Under the pieces are notes generated by a model that saw nothing but the letters and a program-made list of their open reading frames with translations, had not been told where the DNA came from and did no database searches. From Warburgia ugandensis (lineage: Eukaryota; Streptophyta; Magnoliopsida; Canellales; Canellaceae), in assembly GCA_035236585.1 (NCBI GenBank), contig CP141132.1, forward strand, positions 51,711,880 to 51,775,879: a stretch of 64,000 bases of DNA, read 5' to 3'. Both the position numbers and the translations under genes were made by a program. Below, in pieces: positions 48,132 through 63,708 of the stretch; the stretch's first letter is position 1, and every line of letters starts with the position of its first letter.

Positions 48132-49363
48132 TTCTTCCCTCCTTATAAAAATTTCATCATTGAAATTGTTCCAAGTCATTCCTTTAGAGTAATTCTAAAT
48201 GCATTTCATTCCCCAACATTCTTTACATCATTCACTAGAAACTCTACATAGATATTCTTCTCTTCTATTTATCGATCTTAATTTTAAAGTTATGATCTAG
48301 GCTAGATTAATTTCACGAATTAATTTAACCAAGGATTTCTTTTCTTGTTTCTCACTTACATAGATTAGGTTACTAATATTTGAAATTTTTAATTGTAACT
48401 ATTTCTCACATACTTGTTAAAATCATAATTTCCTACTTTACTTTTGACTCCTTTTTCTTATATGTTTCACTTCTAATTATCTTTGTAATAAGTGTCTTCA
48501 TCTAATCTTCTAACCAATTTTTATATTCTTTTCTTACAAACCATTTTTATATCTGTCTTATTTCTCATCAAAATTCCATTGAACTGTCAAATTTTCTAGT
48601 TTAACTAGGTTCTATGTAGAGAGTTGATAATTTTCAAGTTTATCCTCTTAGAAAGAACTGGATTTAAAATCATTATCATTCCTAATGTAAACCATTTCTA
48701 TGTTTTATATTTAGATAGTCACTGTATCTTACTTATTGTATTCATTTATTTATCTTATCCACTTCCTCCTCACACTGCTTGTTCTTCGTTCCATTTCCAT
48801 TCTTTTCTAACTATATTTTACTTAATGAAGTTATGCTTATTTTGCTAAGTTGGTCAAAATTCATTATTTAGACTTAGATTACCACTATAAATCATTTATC
48901 TCATCTACATCAATGTTACCGCATTTCCTAGCTAAGGTTTTTACTCTTTTTTTTCCATAATACCTCAAAATTTTCATTCATAAGTCTCCTTTACCTATTC
49001 AGACTAATTCTATAACCCTCCCAATTTCCAAGAGGTTTCCACTACCTTAAATACCTCTAAATCCTTTATATAATGATTTTTAATCTAGTATAATACTATA
49101 GTTGTTGTACTCTTCAAAGCTCATTACTCACTATCCAGGTTAGAACTTGAACTCTCAAGAGATTGTCAATGAAAATAATCTTCCATCACATACTAATGCT
49201 TTCACTTATTCTGTTTATTTCCTCCAAAATTCATACCACTCCATAAGACACTTCCTTCTTCATACTTTCACAAGAACTGCTCACATTATTTTGTGGACTC
49301 TTAATAATGCTTCTTGTTGTGACTAGATGTGAGTGGATTGAATCTCGGTTGTGATACTAAAAC
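48132..49363 (-). other. Interior of H, no recognisable coding
   Basis: 1.2 kb, AT-rich, bounded by a purine tract at the left and a decayed primer site at the right. The words CAATTTCAATGATGAAATTT near 48,150-48,170 (- strand) resemble the end of chromovirus pol just before the purine tract. No domain found on either strand. Confidence 0.65.
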
Positions 49364-52328
49364 TATGATATCCTAGGTTTTCAAAATGCTTTTTGAAAAC
49401 TTTTTCAAAATTAGGGATATCCCTTGATTAAAATTCTTTAAAAAAAACAAAATAATGATTTTTTTTTTAATGTGTGAAAGTTTTTCTGAAAATCACAAGT
49501 GTCATTTCTTCTAACCAAAACATAAGGATTTTACTAAGAAATGAGTGTCTCATTTCTACAAAAATTTCAATAGAGTTTCCTCTATTTTTTGGACATATGT
49601 ACATTTGATGCATGCATGCAAACCCCTGATAAACAATGCAAATAAATTTTCATTGCTTTGAAAATAAGTACACAAAACATATCACTTCCCAGAACCTCCA
49701 GTCACAACCATGTCATAACATATTCCCTCAAATACAATTGAATCCACAATATGAAATTAAATATACATTCACATTATCCACTGAATTAGAAAACTAATCT
49801 AAGGTTGCAAAGCCTACCATCTAGATGTAGAAAATTCTCCATTTTCTAAACTTTCGAACTCTACATCTGCTCTCACATTCGACGTTCATCTTTCTATTCT
49901 AACTCTTCAAATCTAATACATTGTAAACAACTACAATGTCTCAGCAAGCTTGTGCTTGTATAAGTGGAATAAGTAGCTATCTAGTTTGTAGTTCATGACT
50001 TACATAAATCAGAGCATTTTGAGTAGTTATCATACCTAAACAAAATTCAAGATGCTTTCAAAAGACTACTCATGCTGAAATTGTGTTCTTAAATCATAAA
50101 TCCATGAAATAAGTTTACATGTGTAATTCAATACTGTTGATGAATTATGTGACTTTCATGATTTCTAAAGTTATCTTTGCCTTATCTTTCTCTTGAGGAT
50201 TTAAGCATTCTAATCTTTTATCATTTCATGAGCATTTAGTTGTATTGATATCATTTTCCATGAATAGACACATAAGTATTCCAAATTTATTCATGACATA
50301 TAGTTCTTCAGATTCGTTCACATTATATTATCATTGAAGATATCACTTTAAATGTCTAAGTTATTTGTCATTCAATAGTTAAATCTACTTATGAAGATTG
50401 GGGTATCTAATATTCTCATTATCATTAGTAAAAGTAGTCATCTAACAGCTTTCTCCTCATGAATACAGTGTATATTCATATGGAGGTATGAATTAGTATA
50501 TGACCATGTAGAATCATTCATAATGCTCAATTAATCTAACACCTTAGTAAATCTAACCAGGGTAAAACTCTCAATATAGAAGAATCAATATGTACTAAAA
50601 TTCAAATGGTAAAACCACCAGCTAAGTCTATGCATCAAAGCACAGTATCAATAAAACATAAAGTTAGTTCCATAAGGTCAATGTCAGAAGACCAATTGTT
50701 AGCAAACTAGCTTTTAATAAATATGTAATATGGGAAAACCAAAACTTGTTCATGGTTCTCATAAGCATAAGCGTCAATTCGTATGCAAATTAATTCTTTC
50801 CACATCAAATCAAACTGAAATCATAACCGTGAAAATCGGTCTCACCCTTGTGAGGTGAAATTCCACCAGGAAAATCTTATAATTCAAGTCATGTGCAATG
50901 TCCAAAAGAATTTGAAAAGTCTATCAAACCAACAACATCAAAAGAAATGAAGTTGAACCAAAATGCATAACCCTCATTGTGAAATGCACAAATCCATGCC
51001 CACATCGTCATGAAAAATTGATCTCTCCAATCACAATGGCATACAATCCTAGCACATAGGATGAGATCTAACTCTCAAGATATGACCTATGCTCGCAAGG
51101 CCCTATTGTCACCCATCGGCGACTACTGTGGCCTCTATGTCAGCTCATGGATACCCACATGAACAATGACACTCCTAACCTCATGAGTGCTCACCAAAAA
51201 CATTAATGAAATCATAATCATCAGAGCTTACAATTGCTCACAGAACGCTTACCTAAACATCAACAAATCCAAATCCATTAGGACTTACGGCTACTCATGG
51301 AGTGCCCACCCAAATCATAAATCATACACATCTCCAAAATCATTTCATGAAAATAAAACTGCTATTTCAAAGTTTTCTGAGAAACATTCAAATCTATTCA
51401 TTTTCAACCCATATGCTCAATAAGCTACAAAAACCTATCTTCGTAAGCATTCAAAAGATACAGTATTTATTCATAAATTATGTAAAGCTCTTTCAATTCC
51501 CAAAAGTCTATATCTAATGCAGTGATTACAAAAGGTTAATCTTTAAACATTGTCTTAGAAGCACTTATCACTTAGTGGACCTTAGTTAAATTGGTGATTA
51601 AGCCTTTATCAATAAAGACACATATGTTATAACTTAAGCTCATGGCTTGTAAATATCTATTGCATGTCCATAAGGTTTAGAATATTCTTTCCATGTTTGT
51701 GAATCATTTCATGTGATTATAGTCATTTCCTATCCTACATATCAATAACTAATTCCATTTCAATGAATAATAGTCAAATAATGTTAAAGTGAACCTAATT
51801 ATGGGCTAGATTTTACAAAAAAATTTATTCTGTCTCTTGGTTTTGAAGACCTTAGTATTATTCTTGTAGCGTCTATTCATGAATACAAACTATAAGTTAA
51901 TATATTTATTTTCTTCTATTTTGGGACCAAGCATATCATCATTCTCTAGTCATTAAGTTACAAGTATGACATCTTCTAGTAAACTTGCTTAGATCTTCCT
52001 ATAGTTCAAAAAAACCTTGTGAGCTACTCTAAAATCTTTACTTTATTATTGATATACTCATTAATAATTCATATTGCTCTATCCATTCCAAATATTATAG
52101 TATAAATATACAAGTCCTTATGTTTGAATAGTACACATAATATCAAACCTTATTTAGGGTATTACAATGTCTACTTGAAGTATAAGTTCAAAATCAAGGT
52201 AGGCAGTCCTATTACTCATTTCTCTTAATGTTCTAATTGGGATAAAGTGTTTTATGTTCATTTCACGTTTGTAGCCAATCCAGGTGTATGTCATGCTTCT
52301 TAACATTATCATCAACTAAATATAAATA

Positions 52329-52353
52329 CACACACACACACACACACACACAC
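52329..52353. repeat. CA microsatellite
   Basis: About 12 CA units. The left LTR of H has ACACACAAACATAGACAC at the matching place (43,608). Confidence 0.9.
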
Positions 52354-53643
52354 TAAGTTCTAGTTAATGAGTATAGTTTTCATTTTTTTTGTTTGGGAAT
52401 TACAACTAGGGTAACAGTAACATTTTCTATTCAAATTAGCCATTCCATTTCCGATTTGACAATTTGAAAGGTGTCGTAAGATAATTCTAAATTTATCACA
52501 TGATTCCATAATTTGGTAACTATTGACAATGCTTTGTAAATCATCATCTGCATACAATCGTTCTTACAATGACATGGCAATGATTAAACTTTCCAAAATA
52601 TCAATCTTAATTCACCTAACTCATATGGCATTTGTCATTAGTTCTTGTGTGTACCTCCTTTTACTCAATCTATTGATTAACCAACTCGTAGGCTTTGTCA
52701 TTGATCCATAGATGGATGGCTTTAATCGTGTATCTATCACTGATTAGTGTATTGGGAAAGTAAAGATATGCTGATTTGTAGCTCCATCATGGAACACTAC
52801 ATATTAGAAAGAGGTGCAGTGCCTGATCTCAAAGATCTGGCATTAGATGGTCAATCAATAGTCAGATCTTAGGAATGAGCTAGATCTGTAATTGTTCTAG
52901 CAATTTGTGTTTTATCGGTCAGGTGCCAGTGGCATGAGAGGGGAAGGGCAGAGATGGGTTTGCCAACATTAAGCCTTCTAGGTATCGCTAGTGAGCAAGG
53001 AAGAGGGTAAGGTGGAAGAGAAAAGGGGCAGGGACTAGCATGGCCGATCAGTTGTGTCATCCATGGTGGGTTAAGGCAAGGTGAAAAGGAAAAGAGAAGA
53101 ATGGGGTTTCGAGAGCGCATGTGGCTGGTGACCCTAGTTGGGTCATTACCTGGGGCTACTTGGACCCAAACCAAGAGGTGGAGCACAAAGGGGATGATTC
53201 TTGCAATGGCCAATTGAAGGACATGAGCTAGAGAGAGACAGAGATGAAAAGACATCGGTGGGGCTATGCTGACTAGAGAGAGAAGAGGAAGGGAGGAAAG
53301 TGGGATTGTGTAGCAAGTATGGACAAGTCTGTGTGGCTAGATTGTGCACATCGGCATGTTAAGCCAATTGCGATGAAGGGAGGCTTGACCAGGGGAGGAG
53401 AGAAAGGAAAAGCTAGCACCATAGATCTAAAAGAGGGGGGTTGCTAGTGAGCAAGGAGGAGAAAAGGGAAAATTATTACTGAGTTCAAAACTTCCCTGGG
53501 TCCCATACAAAATGAGCTGGATAGGCCTCTAAAAGGGAATGATGAATAAATTTATCTTGCAATTTAAAAATTTTCATTTTATCACAGGGCACAATAAATT
53601 TATCTTCAGGCTACTTCTCATAATTAGAGACAATTGTGGGAGT

Positions 53644-55100
53644 TCAATGAAGATTTTTTGGAAATGGAGCAAGGATGTCATATTGTTCATTGGGTGTGAC
53701 ATTTTCTTGATCAATAAATTCATCTCTTTTTCTGACAGGTTTCGATACTATTTCAGCCTTTTTAGGACTAGATTGCTCAATTATGTTACAACTATGAATA
53801 ATGATAGCTGACTTTGTTTGTTCCATGTCTGTAAATGAAGAATTAATCTCATTTCCTACATCCATATCATCAAGATATTCATTTGGATGGATAAGACATT
53901 CCTCTTTATTAATGGCCCGTAGCATTTGAGACATCATGTCCTTTAATTCAGTCATGGAATTTGTGTTCTCTGTTAATTGGGCTTTAATTTGAGCAATTTT
54001 CTTCTCCTGATATTGCATGACTTGATGGAAATTATCTTCCACTTTCCTCTTATGTTGAGAAAGGTAAGGTCTAGGAGTAAGTGGTCCTTGTTTTTGGTAA
54101 TAAGGTTGGTGTTGGGCCTTTTGTGAAGCATTGTATTCATTTGTGACAGTAGAATGATTACTCCAGTTGAAATTATATATCTTTAAAAATGGGAAAAAAT
54201 GTTGCGCATAAGAATGGGTCGATTCATGAAATGCATCCTAAAATGCAGGAGTAATGGACATTCCTAAGTAGGGTGTATATTACTTTCACAAATATCACAC
54301 ACCTATTCGACTTTCTTAGAGGGACCTTTTTCCATTTCCATGGCCTTAACTATTCTATCTGGGGATGCTATTTTCATATCATCTTTTTAAGTCATAGCAT
54401 ATATTTCTCCCTTAGAAGATGTGGTGGTGGACTTAGGCTTGTTTGGGAAACATACTTTTTCTGAGTCAGCCCAAGTTTGTGCACTCTTTGCCAACCATTC
54501 CCAATACTCTTGCTCCTCTTTAGGTTGTTTGTTTAAGAAATTACCATTGCACATCATTTCAACAAACTAGTGCATATCAGATTTAAGTCCTTCATGAAAG
54601 AAGCTAATGATATGCTAGAATTTGTATCCATGATGTGAACAAGTTAACAATAATTCCTTAAATCTTTCCTAGCATCGATAGAAAGTTTTATTATTCGTCT
54701 AGGTAAAATTTATTATATTTCAATGGAGAGCATTTGTCTTATGTATAGGAAAGAACTTATTCAAGAACTTCCTAGTCATTTCTTCCCGTGATTGTATGGA
54801 ACTTGATGGCAGTAAATGAAACCACATCTTAGCTTTTTGTTTTAAGGAAAAAGAAAATAGTTTGAGTCTTACCATATCTAATTTGATATTTTGTGTATGT
54901 TGGGTCATGCACACTTCATCGAATTCTTTTAAATGCATGTAAGGACTCTCACTATGCAACCCATAGAATTTAAGAAGCAATTGAATTACCCTCACCTTTA
55001 TTTCAATCATACCAGCATTTGGAGGTAAAAGTATACATGAAAGTGTGGTGGTATAATTAGGCTATAAATAGTCTCTTAGTGTCTTCACACAAGGATTTTG
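53644..55100 (-). pseudogene. gag remnant of element F
   Basis: 54,720-55,010 (- strand) reads VIQLLLKFYGLHSESPYMHL and KEFDEV, then SLKQKAKMWFHLLPSSSIQS and MTRKFLNKFFP, the conserved Athila gag core. 53,644-54,042 reads a Gln/Glu/Lys-rich, probably coiled segment (ENTNSMTELKDMMSQMLRAI) typical of the part after the core. N-terminal sequence with NNPLFNDDEPPF-type repeats lies at 55,085-55,388. Broken. Confidence 0.8.
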
Positions 55101-55399
55101 GTTATGCCAATTATCCTCATGTGTTTTATGTTGGTCCTTTCTCCTATTTCCATGTGGTTAAGAATGATTCCTCCATTGATGTATATCATCATTAAATAGA
55201 GGTGGAGAATCATCAGCATCAAAGAGAGGATTGCTAGTCCATGAGGAAACATCATCATTATCCATAATGAAAGGTGGTTCATCATCATTAAAGAGTGGAT
55301 TGTTTCTCCATGGGTAAATATCTTCTTTATTAATGATGTGGTGTAAATTACCCTTTTTATCAGTGTTTAAATTATTCATTAGGTGCAAGTGATCATGTC

Positions 55400-56573
55400 T
55401 TTCTCTTTTCTTTTTCTTATTTTTGTTTTTTTTTTATTTTTGCTTCTTGTTTTTGTTTTATTTTATTTTTTTGAAAAAAAAAAAAAAACTAACCTAAATG
55501 ATGAAACCTAACTTCCTAGAATGATTCACAATCAAGCAATCCCTTATGGCTAACAAGCAAAGATATTTTGATCTTCTTGATTTTCTGTGGGGACGATGCT
55601 TTTAATTAGCCTAATCTAATACTCCTCCTCTCTTTAGGAGTTAACTACTTCTTACCAATTAGGTTCTACTGAAGGTAGTTAATACAACCCTCATATAAGG
55701 AGGCATTTAGACCTCGACAAATGTCAACAGGAGATGGGGGAAGAGCAAGGCTCTATTAGATAACTCCCAATAACTACAGTGATCAAAAGCTACTGGAGTG
55801 ACAATAAATTGTGTCCTATTAGAAGGTCCTACGAGCATGCGATAGCCCTATAGGTCTCTTCTAGTTGATTTTAAATTAATATGCAAGGAACAATTGCATG
55901 CTTGAGGTGATTATCCTAAGTTGGCCAAGAGGTGGTGATGAAATCCACCCTTGATCTTATGGGGTAAGGTGCCCTTACTAATTAATTTTCACACACCATG
56001 ACAATTCGATCAACATATAAATCACCTTAAAGAATTAACTGTGCCCTAAGAATACAATTAAAAACAGTAAACTAATGCAAAATCTAAAATACAATAATTA
56101 TAAAAGATGCTTCTATATGAGTTACACTACAAAACAATGCAAATTATTATAAATACAAACCCTAATCTAGGAAATAAATGAGTGAGAAAACTTACAGTGG
56201 GGTTTCTGATGAAGATCAAGTGTGGGTCACCTTATCCCACACTTGCCCTGTATTATGCAACTCTTCAAAATTTAAAATGAAAATTGCAATTTACAAGGAT
56301 CCTCCCTACAAGATTCGCTCAAAAGAAAAAAAAGAAAGTCCTATTCTAGGAAAGCAGGGAAATTTTCATTTTGGTGAAGATCCACTTGCCAAATTCCTCC
56401 ACTTTCTAATTTCCTAAAAAATAAAATTAGAAATGAGTACCAAATTCAGGAAACAAAGTGATTATACCCTAAAAACAATTGGAAAATGAACCTGAAATTT
56501 CCTAAAATGCTAAAAATTGTAATTCCTAATTTTTTTTAATTTTTATTAAATTTTATGAAAACTCCTTTGCAAG
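55400..56573 (-). other. Leader of element F (primer site to gag)
   Basis: Non-coding. A poly-A/poly-T rich part at 55,420-55,490 is followed by the module shared with E and D (55,620-55,990), then AT-rich text. In Athila elements a long untranslated leader in this place is usual. Confidence 0.65.
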
Positions 56574-56591
56574 TCCCCAACAATGGCACCA
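56574..56591 (-). other. Primer binding site of F (tRNA-Asp)
   Basis: - strand TGGTGCCATTGTTGGGGA differs by C-to-T type changes from TGGCGCCGTTGCCGGGGA, the complement of the plant tRNA-Asp 3' end used by Athila elements. Confidence 0.88.
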
Positions 56592-56597
56592 AAATCT

Positions 56598-58627
<2,030 letters not shown>

Positions 58628-58965
58628 ATCGGACAATGAGTGTCGAGCTAGCTCCATACGTGGAGGGTCATCTACCGCGTCAAAACCACATTGAGGTCAA
58701 GGTGCCATCATCAATTTGGAGCCCCCCTAAATTAGTGAAAATTTGGGGATTTTTCACACCCGATCTTCATTTCACACAAAATTAGTGTCGTTGAAATTGT
58801 CTCAATGCATAGTTTTCATTTTTGATAGTTTCAAATTCAAATTTTTAGTTTTTAAGGGGTCACTTTCTTGAAATTCAATTGCTAACGAATTCAATTTTTA
58901 TTTTTATTCTAATTAAAATATGTTATAATTACTTAAGAATTAACTCAAAATTTTATTTTGTTACA

Positions 58966-59577
58966 ATAAATGGTTCTTTAACTAGTTGTTTTGATAGTCT
59001 TTGTTAATCTGTAGGATGGTAGCTTTTGGACCTAAATTAAGACAGCGCCTCCTTTTATCTAGGCTTAACTACTACTTACTAATTAAGTTCTTCTTTAAAG
59101 TGGTAAATACAATTCTCATTTTAGGTGGTATTTAGAACTCAACAAATGTCAACGAAAGGAATAGGAAAATCAATTAGATTTTGCATATCCATTATAATCA
59201 TCATGCTTAGAAGCCACTGGAGTGATGGTAGATCTACTCCTTCAAAAAGGGTCCTACAAGCTTAAAACCTTAAATCTCTTGCTAATTGATTTTAAATTAA
59301 GATTTAAGGGCTGAGATCATGAGCATACAAGGAATTGCATTGATTACGTGGGTGGGCTAAGGATTTAGTGATGATATTCAGTCCTTATTTTATGAGGGTT
59401 TCTATGGGGCCCTTACTATCAATTTGAGAATCCACCATAAAGCAATAAATTTTCAACACAAAACAAGGAAAAGCAAACTAATTCCCACCTATATGCTATC
59501 TAACAAAGGGTCCATACCTTAGGAAATAAGAGACTATAACTAGACAAACTATGTGTTAGTTATAGCCAAGCTCAAGC
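58966..59577 (-). other. Leader of element E
   Basis: Resumes element E after the inserted block. It contains the module shared with F and D (59,050-59,440). No tRNA-Asp site is recognisable next to the LTR end, unlike F. Confidence 0.65.
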
Positions 59578-60898
59578 TAACCTTTGTTTTAAAAGTTTTA
59601 CTCATAAGCTCACGAATCAATATAGTAATTGTATGTGAATGAGGTTGATCCCATAACGAATCTCATGGTTTTATATGTTGATTGGATCTAATTTAGATTA
59701 CTTAACCTAGCTAAAGGAAGATTGTATTTTAACCTAATTTAAGAATTAAAACAACATGAAACTTAAAAATGCAAGAAATGAAAACTTTTAAAAGCTAGAA
59801 TTAGAAACTATTTAAAACTAAAACACCCTACAAATATACTTAGTAATGAATTAGTAACTCTAACATGAACTAAACTAAAATAAAACAAGCAAAGCTAAAG
59901 GAACAAATCAAGATGATGCACAGGGAACTTATATTAGAAAGTAGGCATGGTGCACATGAATCTAAAGAAGAAATTGATACTTAAAACTACTATGATGCAG
60001 ATGGAAATTAAAGACACAAGTATGAGTGGAAACTAAGCATGAAAAGCACAATTCAATCAACATGATAACCAAAATTAAAGCATTTGAATCAACCATGAAA
60101 ATTATGCATGAAACTTCGGGCTTTATTGAACTAAAATTCATACAAAAAGTATGCACATGATTACATATATAGAAAGGAAAGTGCACCCTCTTTAACAATA
60201 TAAAATTTTTCCAAAATCTGATCGAACATTCAATGTTCAAGAAGTATTCAAAGTAACATGCATGTGAATCCAAGAGAGAGTCAACTAGAAAGAAAGTGAA
60301 AAAGATATGGAATGAAATCAAAAGATGAGCAAGGAATGATAAATAATGGAAAAACAAGATCTTCAAGAAATAATAACTTGACCAAAGACTACTATCTCTA
60401 GGCTATCACTACAAGAGATTAGTGACCTTTGAATACAAGGACCTAAGGTGCTAAATAAAAATCAAATAACAAGGAAAATAAGCAAAGAAACTGGACACAT
60501 AAAAGAAAGAAGCAAGCAAAACAATAAGGATAGGAAAAACACACGAAAACCAACCTTGAATTGAAGTGCAAACAAAGAGAGAGTGTTGGACTTAAAGGGG
60601 GCATGGGGGGCTTGAACATCAAAGTATAGTGCATTGAAAACTTGAAGAAGAATGAGGGTACTAGGCATAGAGGGCCAACCCTAAAGGACATGGAACTCCT
60701 TTGGACTTAATAGAATTTTTCTTTCTAATTTGATAAACTTTTATCCCAAGGAAAAAGAACGAAAATTGAAGTAGGACTTTACAATAGGAAAGTGAGGTAG
60801 TTGAGTAGGAGAGGAGACTAAAAGGTGGAATGAGTTGGAAACCCTAAGATCATCTAGGGGTGATGCGCCACTTGTCAAGGAAGTTGTTGGTGTGTGTG

Positions 60899-60947
<49 letters not shown>

Positions 60948-61596
60948 ATAAAAAGAAATTAATATAAAAAATTAAGCTCTTCTCTTATTGTTTCACCTTA
61001 ACATGCATATCTTCCCCTGTTATTATCTTCATTTAATCCTTTTTCTCTTGAATTTCATGATTTTTTTCATAGGATAAGTGCTTGAAAACTCCTCCAATCA
61101 TGTGGCTCCATGTGGCATGGCTTAGATGGCTTAAATGGCTTAGGTCTTAAGCTTACACCCTTGGCTTCTCCTAACTTTCCTTGATGGCTTAAGTGGTTTT
61201 CAAGGCTCTACTTCAAGAAAAGATGATGGAATTTATTGGATTTTTACATGGGCCCATTTCTAGGATGATTTGACCCTTGCTTGATCCTTTGAATGTTGAA
61301 ATTTAGGCCCCAACTCTTTAAGTTGATTGATCTTCAATTTACATATTGATCAATTTTGGCCATTAGATCATCATCTCTATACCTACAAAAGATTAAAAAC
61401 CTTAATTAAATCCAAAAAAAATTATGACAATTCACATATTTGTGCTGGATTAACTTCTAAACCTACATAAATCAAACTTTCAAATCATTAGCTAAAAAAT
61501 GCATGTTTTATGAATTTTTGGAAAAATCCTAGAATAATGCTTATAATTTATAAGATAATTGGGTGCCTTTTTATTAAAAAAATTGAATGCTTATCA
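59578..61596 (-). repeat. 5' LTR of element E
   Basis: 2,019 bp, uninterrupted. It ends TTATCA at 61,596 on the + strand, followed by CTAAG. It is the intact reference for placing solo LTR M in the 3' LTR. A GT/AG compound microsatellite lies at 60,889-60,944. Confidence 0.85.
60889..60944. repeat. Compound GT-AG microsatellite
   Basis: About 12 GT units directly followed by about 15 AG units, at the place of the 149-bp AG run of the 3' LTR. Confidence 0.95.
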
Positions 61597-61601
61597 CTAA
61601 G

Positions 61602-62449
61602 ATAATTGTAGCTAAAGGTTCCAAGGATAACTTGTCAAGTTTTGAGATCTGACTCCAAGTCACCTCCCTGATAGTTTTTTAGAAGAAAATCGCATTTTAA
61701 TTTAATAAAATTACAAATTTTTATCATAAAGACACCCAAAGTTGGAAAACGACATGGTATGATACTAATCCCATGTGGTGGAAATATGAGAAGTCAAATA
61801 GGTTGAGAACTATTATAAAGGATGACTATTGCATGATGATCCAAAGGTTACCAATAAAGGGAAATGAACAAGGGTTAAAATGAAAGAAAAAATAATGTAT
61901 AAGTTACAAATCTGAGTTATTGAGTAAGGATCCAATGGTCAGAATTAAGCTAAGAAGATGTGTGTATTTTGTGATCTAATTAGAAATAGTCACATAGCAA
62001 TAATCTAAAAAGAACAAAAACATAAATAATTTTAATGATAAAGACATTACAAAAGGAAACCTTTTATAGAAGGGGCATTAAGATAGGAAACTAGGCCTTT
62101 TTTCTTATCTGGATTAGTTGGAGACGAAAAGAGGAGTGCATGAGAGAAGGGGGGGGAAGAAGAAGAAGAAGAAAGTAGAAAGAGAAGTAAGAGACTGGTC
62201 CAGAGAGAAAGCCTGGATTTGCCATGGAACTAGGAGACACGAAGCAAGGATTAGTGTTTTGATGTAGGGAATCTCAAACTAGACCACGGTTTTCTTTCGA
62301 AAACAAAAAATATCAATTTTTTGTCTATTGTTTTTGCATGAAATTCATATTGTAATCTTCTTAAGAGCAGAACACATGTTTGCTTTGTGAATTGTTTGAT
62401 GGTATTCATGTGGTATGCTTTTAATTGAGTATTTTGATACGAAATTTCA
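61602..62449. other. Right flank of E, no gene recognised
   Basis: AT-rich with a GA-rich patch at 62,120-62,200. TTTTATAGAAGGGG at about 62,063 resembles the TATA region of the Tekay-type LTRs, so this may be part of an LTR too decayed to classify. Confidence 0.4.
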
Positions 62450-62835
62450 CACATAATTCATGGTATGAAAATTTTTAATATTTAAATACTTGTAAGATCA
62501 ATTTTATTTGGTTTTAATGTTGGGTGTTTAGGCATGATCCATGGGTATGTGTTCAAAATAAAATTTCTTTTATTTTAATTTGGCTTCAGTATTAAGACAT
62601 GATCCTATTATATGTTAAAATTGACTCTTCTTTTGGTATTGACACATAATCTAAGAATGGATGATAAGACTGAGTTTTTATTTTGTTTTTTTATTTAGTA
62701 ATTAGCACATGATCTATGAACATATGTTAAAGTCAAGATTTCTTTTGATTTTCGATTAGTGTATTGATGTATAATCCATGACATGAAAGTTATTAGTATT
62801 CAAGTATATAGTGAGATTGAGTTTTAGTTGGATTA
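62450..62835. repeat. Degenerate tandem array
   Basis: Six units with a core like CATGATCCATG start near 62,452, 62,534, 62,599, 62,645, 62,707 and 62,771. The first and last align over about 60 bp (TTCATGGTATGAAAATT against TCCATGACATGAAAGTT). Spacing is 46-82 bp. Confidence 0.6.
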
Positions 62836-63630
62836 TTAATCTGGATCTTGACAAATGAAACATGGTACAAATAATATGATTATGTCATGGAATAAATTTG
62901 TTTAGATCTTAACTTTTCCAATGAAGTTTAAGATGTGATTGAAATTAAAAATCTATAAGGACCAGGGGTATGGTACACTAGCACAAGTCAACCACACCAT
63001 GCAATCGATGATTTGCATGGGTGTGGGTCACTAAACTTGGTGGTTGTATCATGGGCCCAAAAAATTGTAAGGGCATGCTGTATTATCTCAAACGAGCTAC
63101 ATCAAGCACCTAACAATCTACTCTAGCCTTGATGATTGCACCATGTACGAGTGAGACATATGCATGTAATACCAAAGCAGCTAGAAGTGACTAGGTGCAT
63201 AGTACCAAAACACCTTGTTGCAACTTTGAAATGAAATAATAATTCATGAAAAATGTTGATCTAGGTGCTTGGCATCAAGTACCAAATTGTGATCAAGCAC
63301 ATGGCACAAGCCGCTTGACATTGACCAAGCACATGATACCAAACAACTAGTAGCATGGTATGTTAAACATGTACTTCTATCACAATTCAAATAAGTCTAA
63401 ATTGCTTTCGCTTTGGTCAAAACAATTACACTATTTACTAAATCAGGGCTCAAGCATGAGATATGCTAACCAATACTAATGCACATACTGTGTCCAATTA
63501 GACTTAGATGCAATATGAATCAAATATGGACTAGTATCCACATGCATGAATGCAAATTGCTGATCCTTGATCATAATTGATCGCAGGAAGCATTAATTGG
63601 AGATTTAAAACTTGAACACTATGCATTGGA
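62836..63630. other. Non-repetitive-looking DNA without a gene
   Basis: More GC than its surroundings at 62,960-63,360. Scattered words such as CAAGCACATG and GTACCAAA recur (63,241-63,360). No open frame or family recognised. Confidence 0.4.
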
Positions 63631-63631
63631 A

Positions 63632-63708
63632 GTATGTATGTATATATATGTATATATATATGTATGTATATATATATATATATGTATGTATGTATATATA
63701 TATATATA
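63632..63708. repeat. TATG/TA microsatellite
   Basis: About 77 bases of mixed TATG and TA units. A Tyr/Ile-rich open frame through it is an artefact. Confidence 0.93.
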
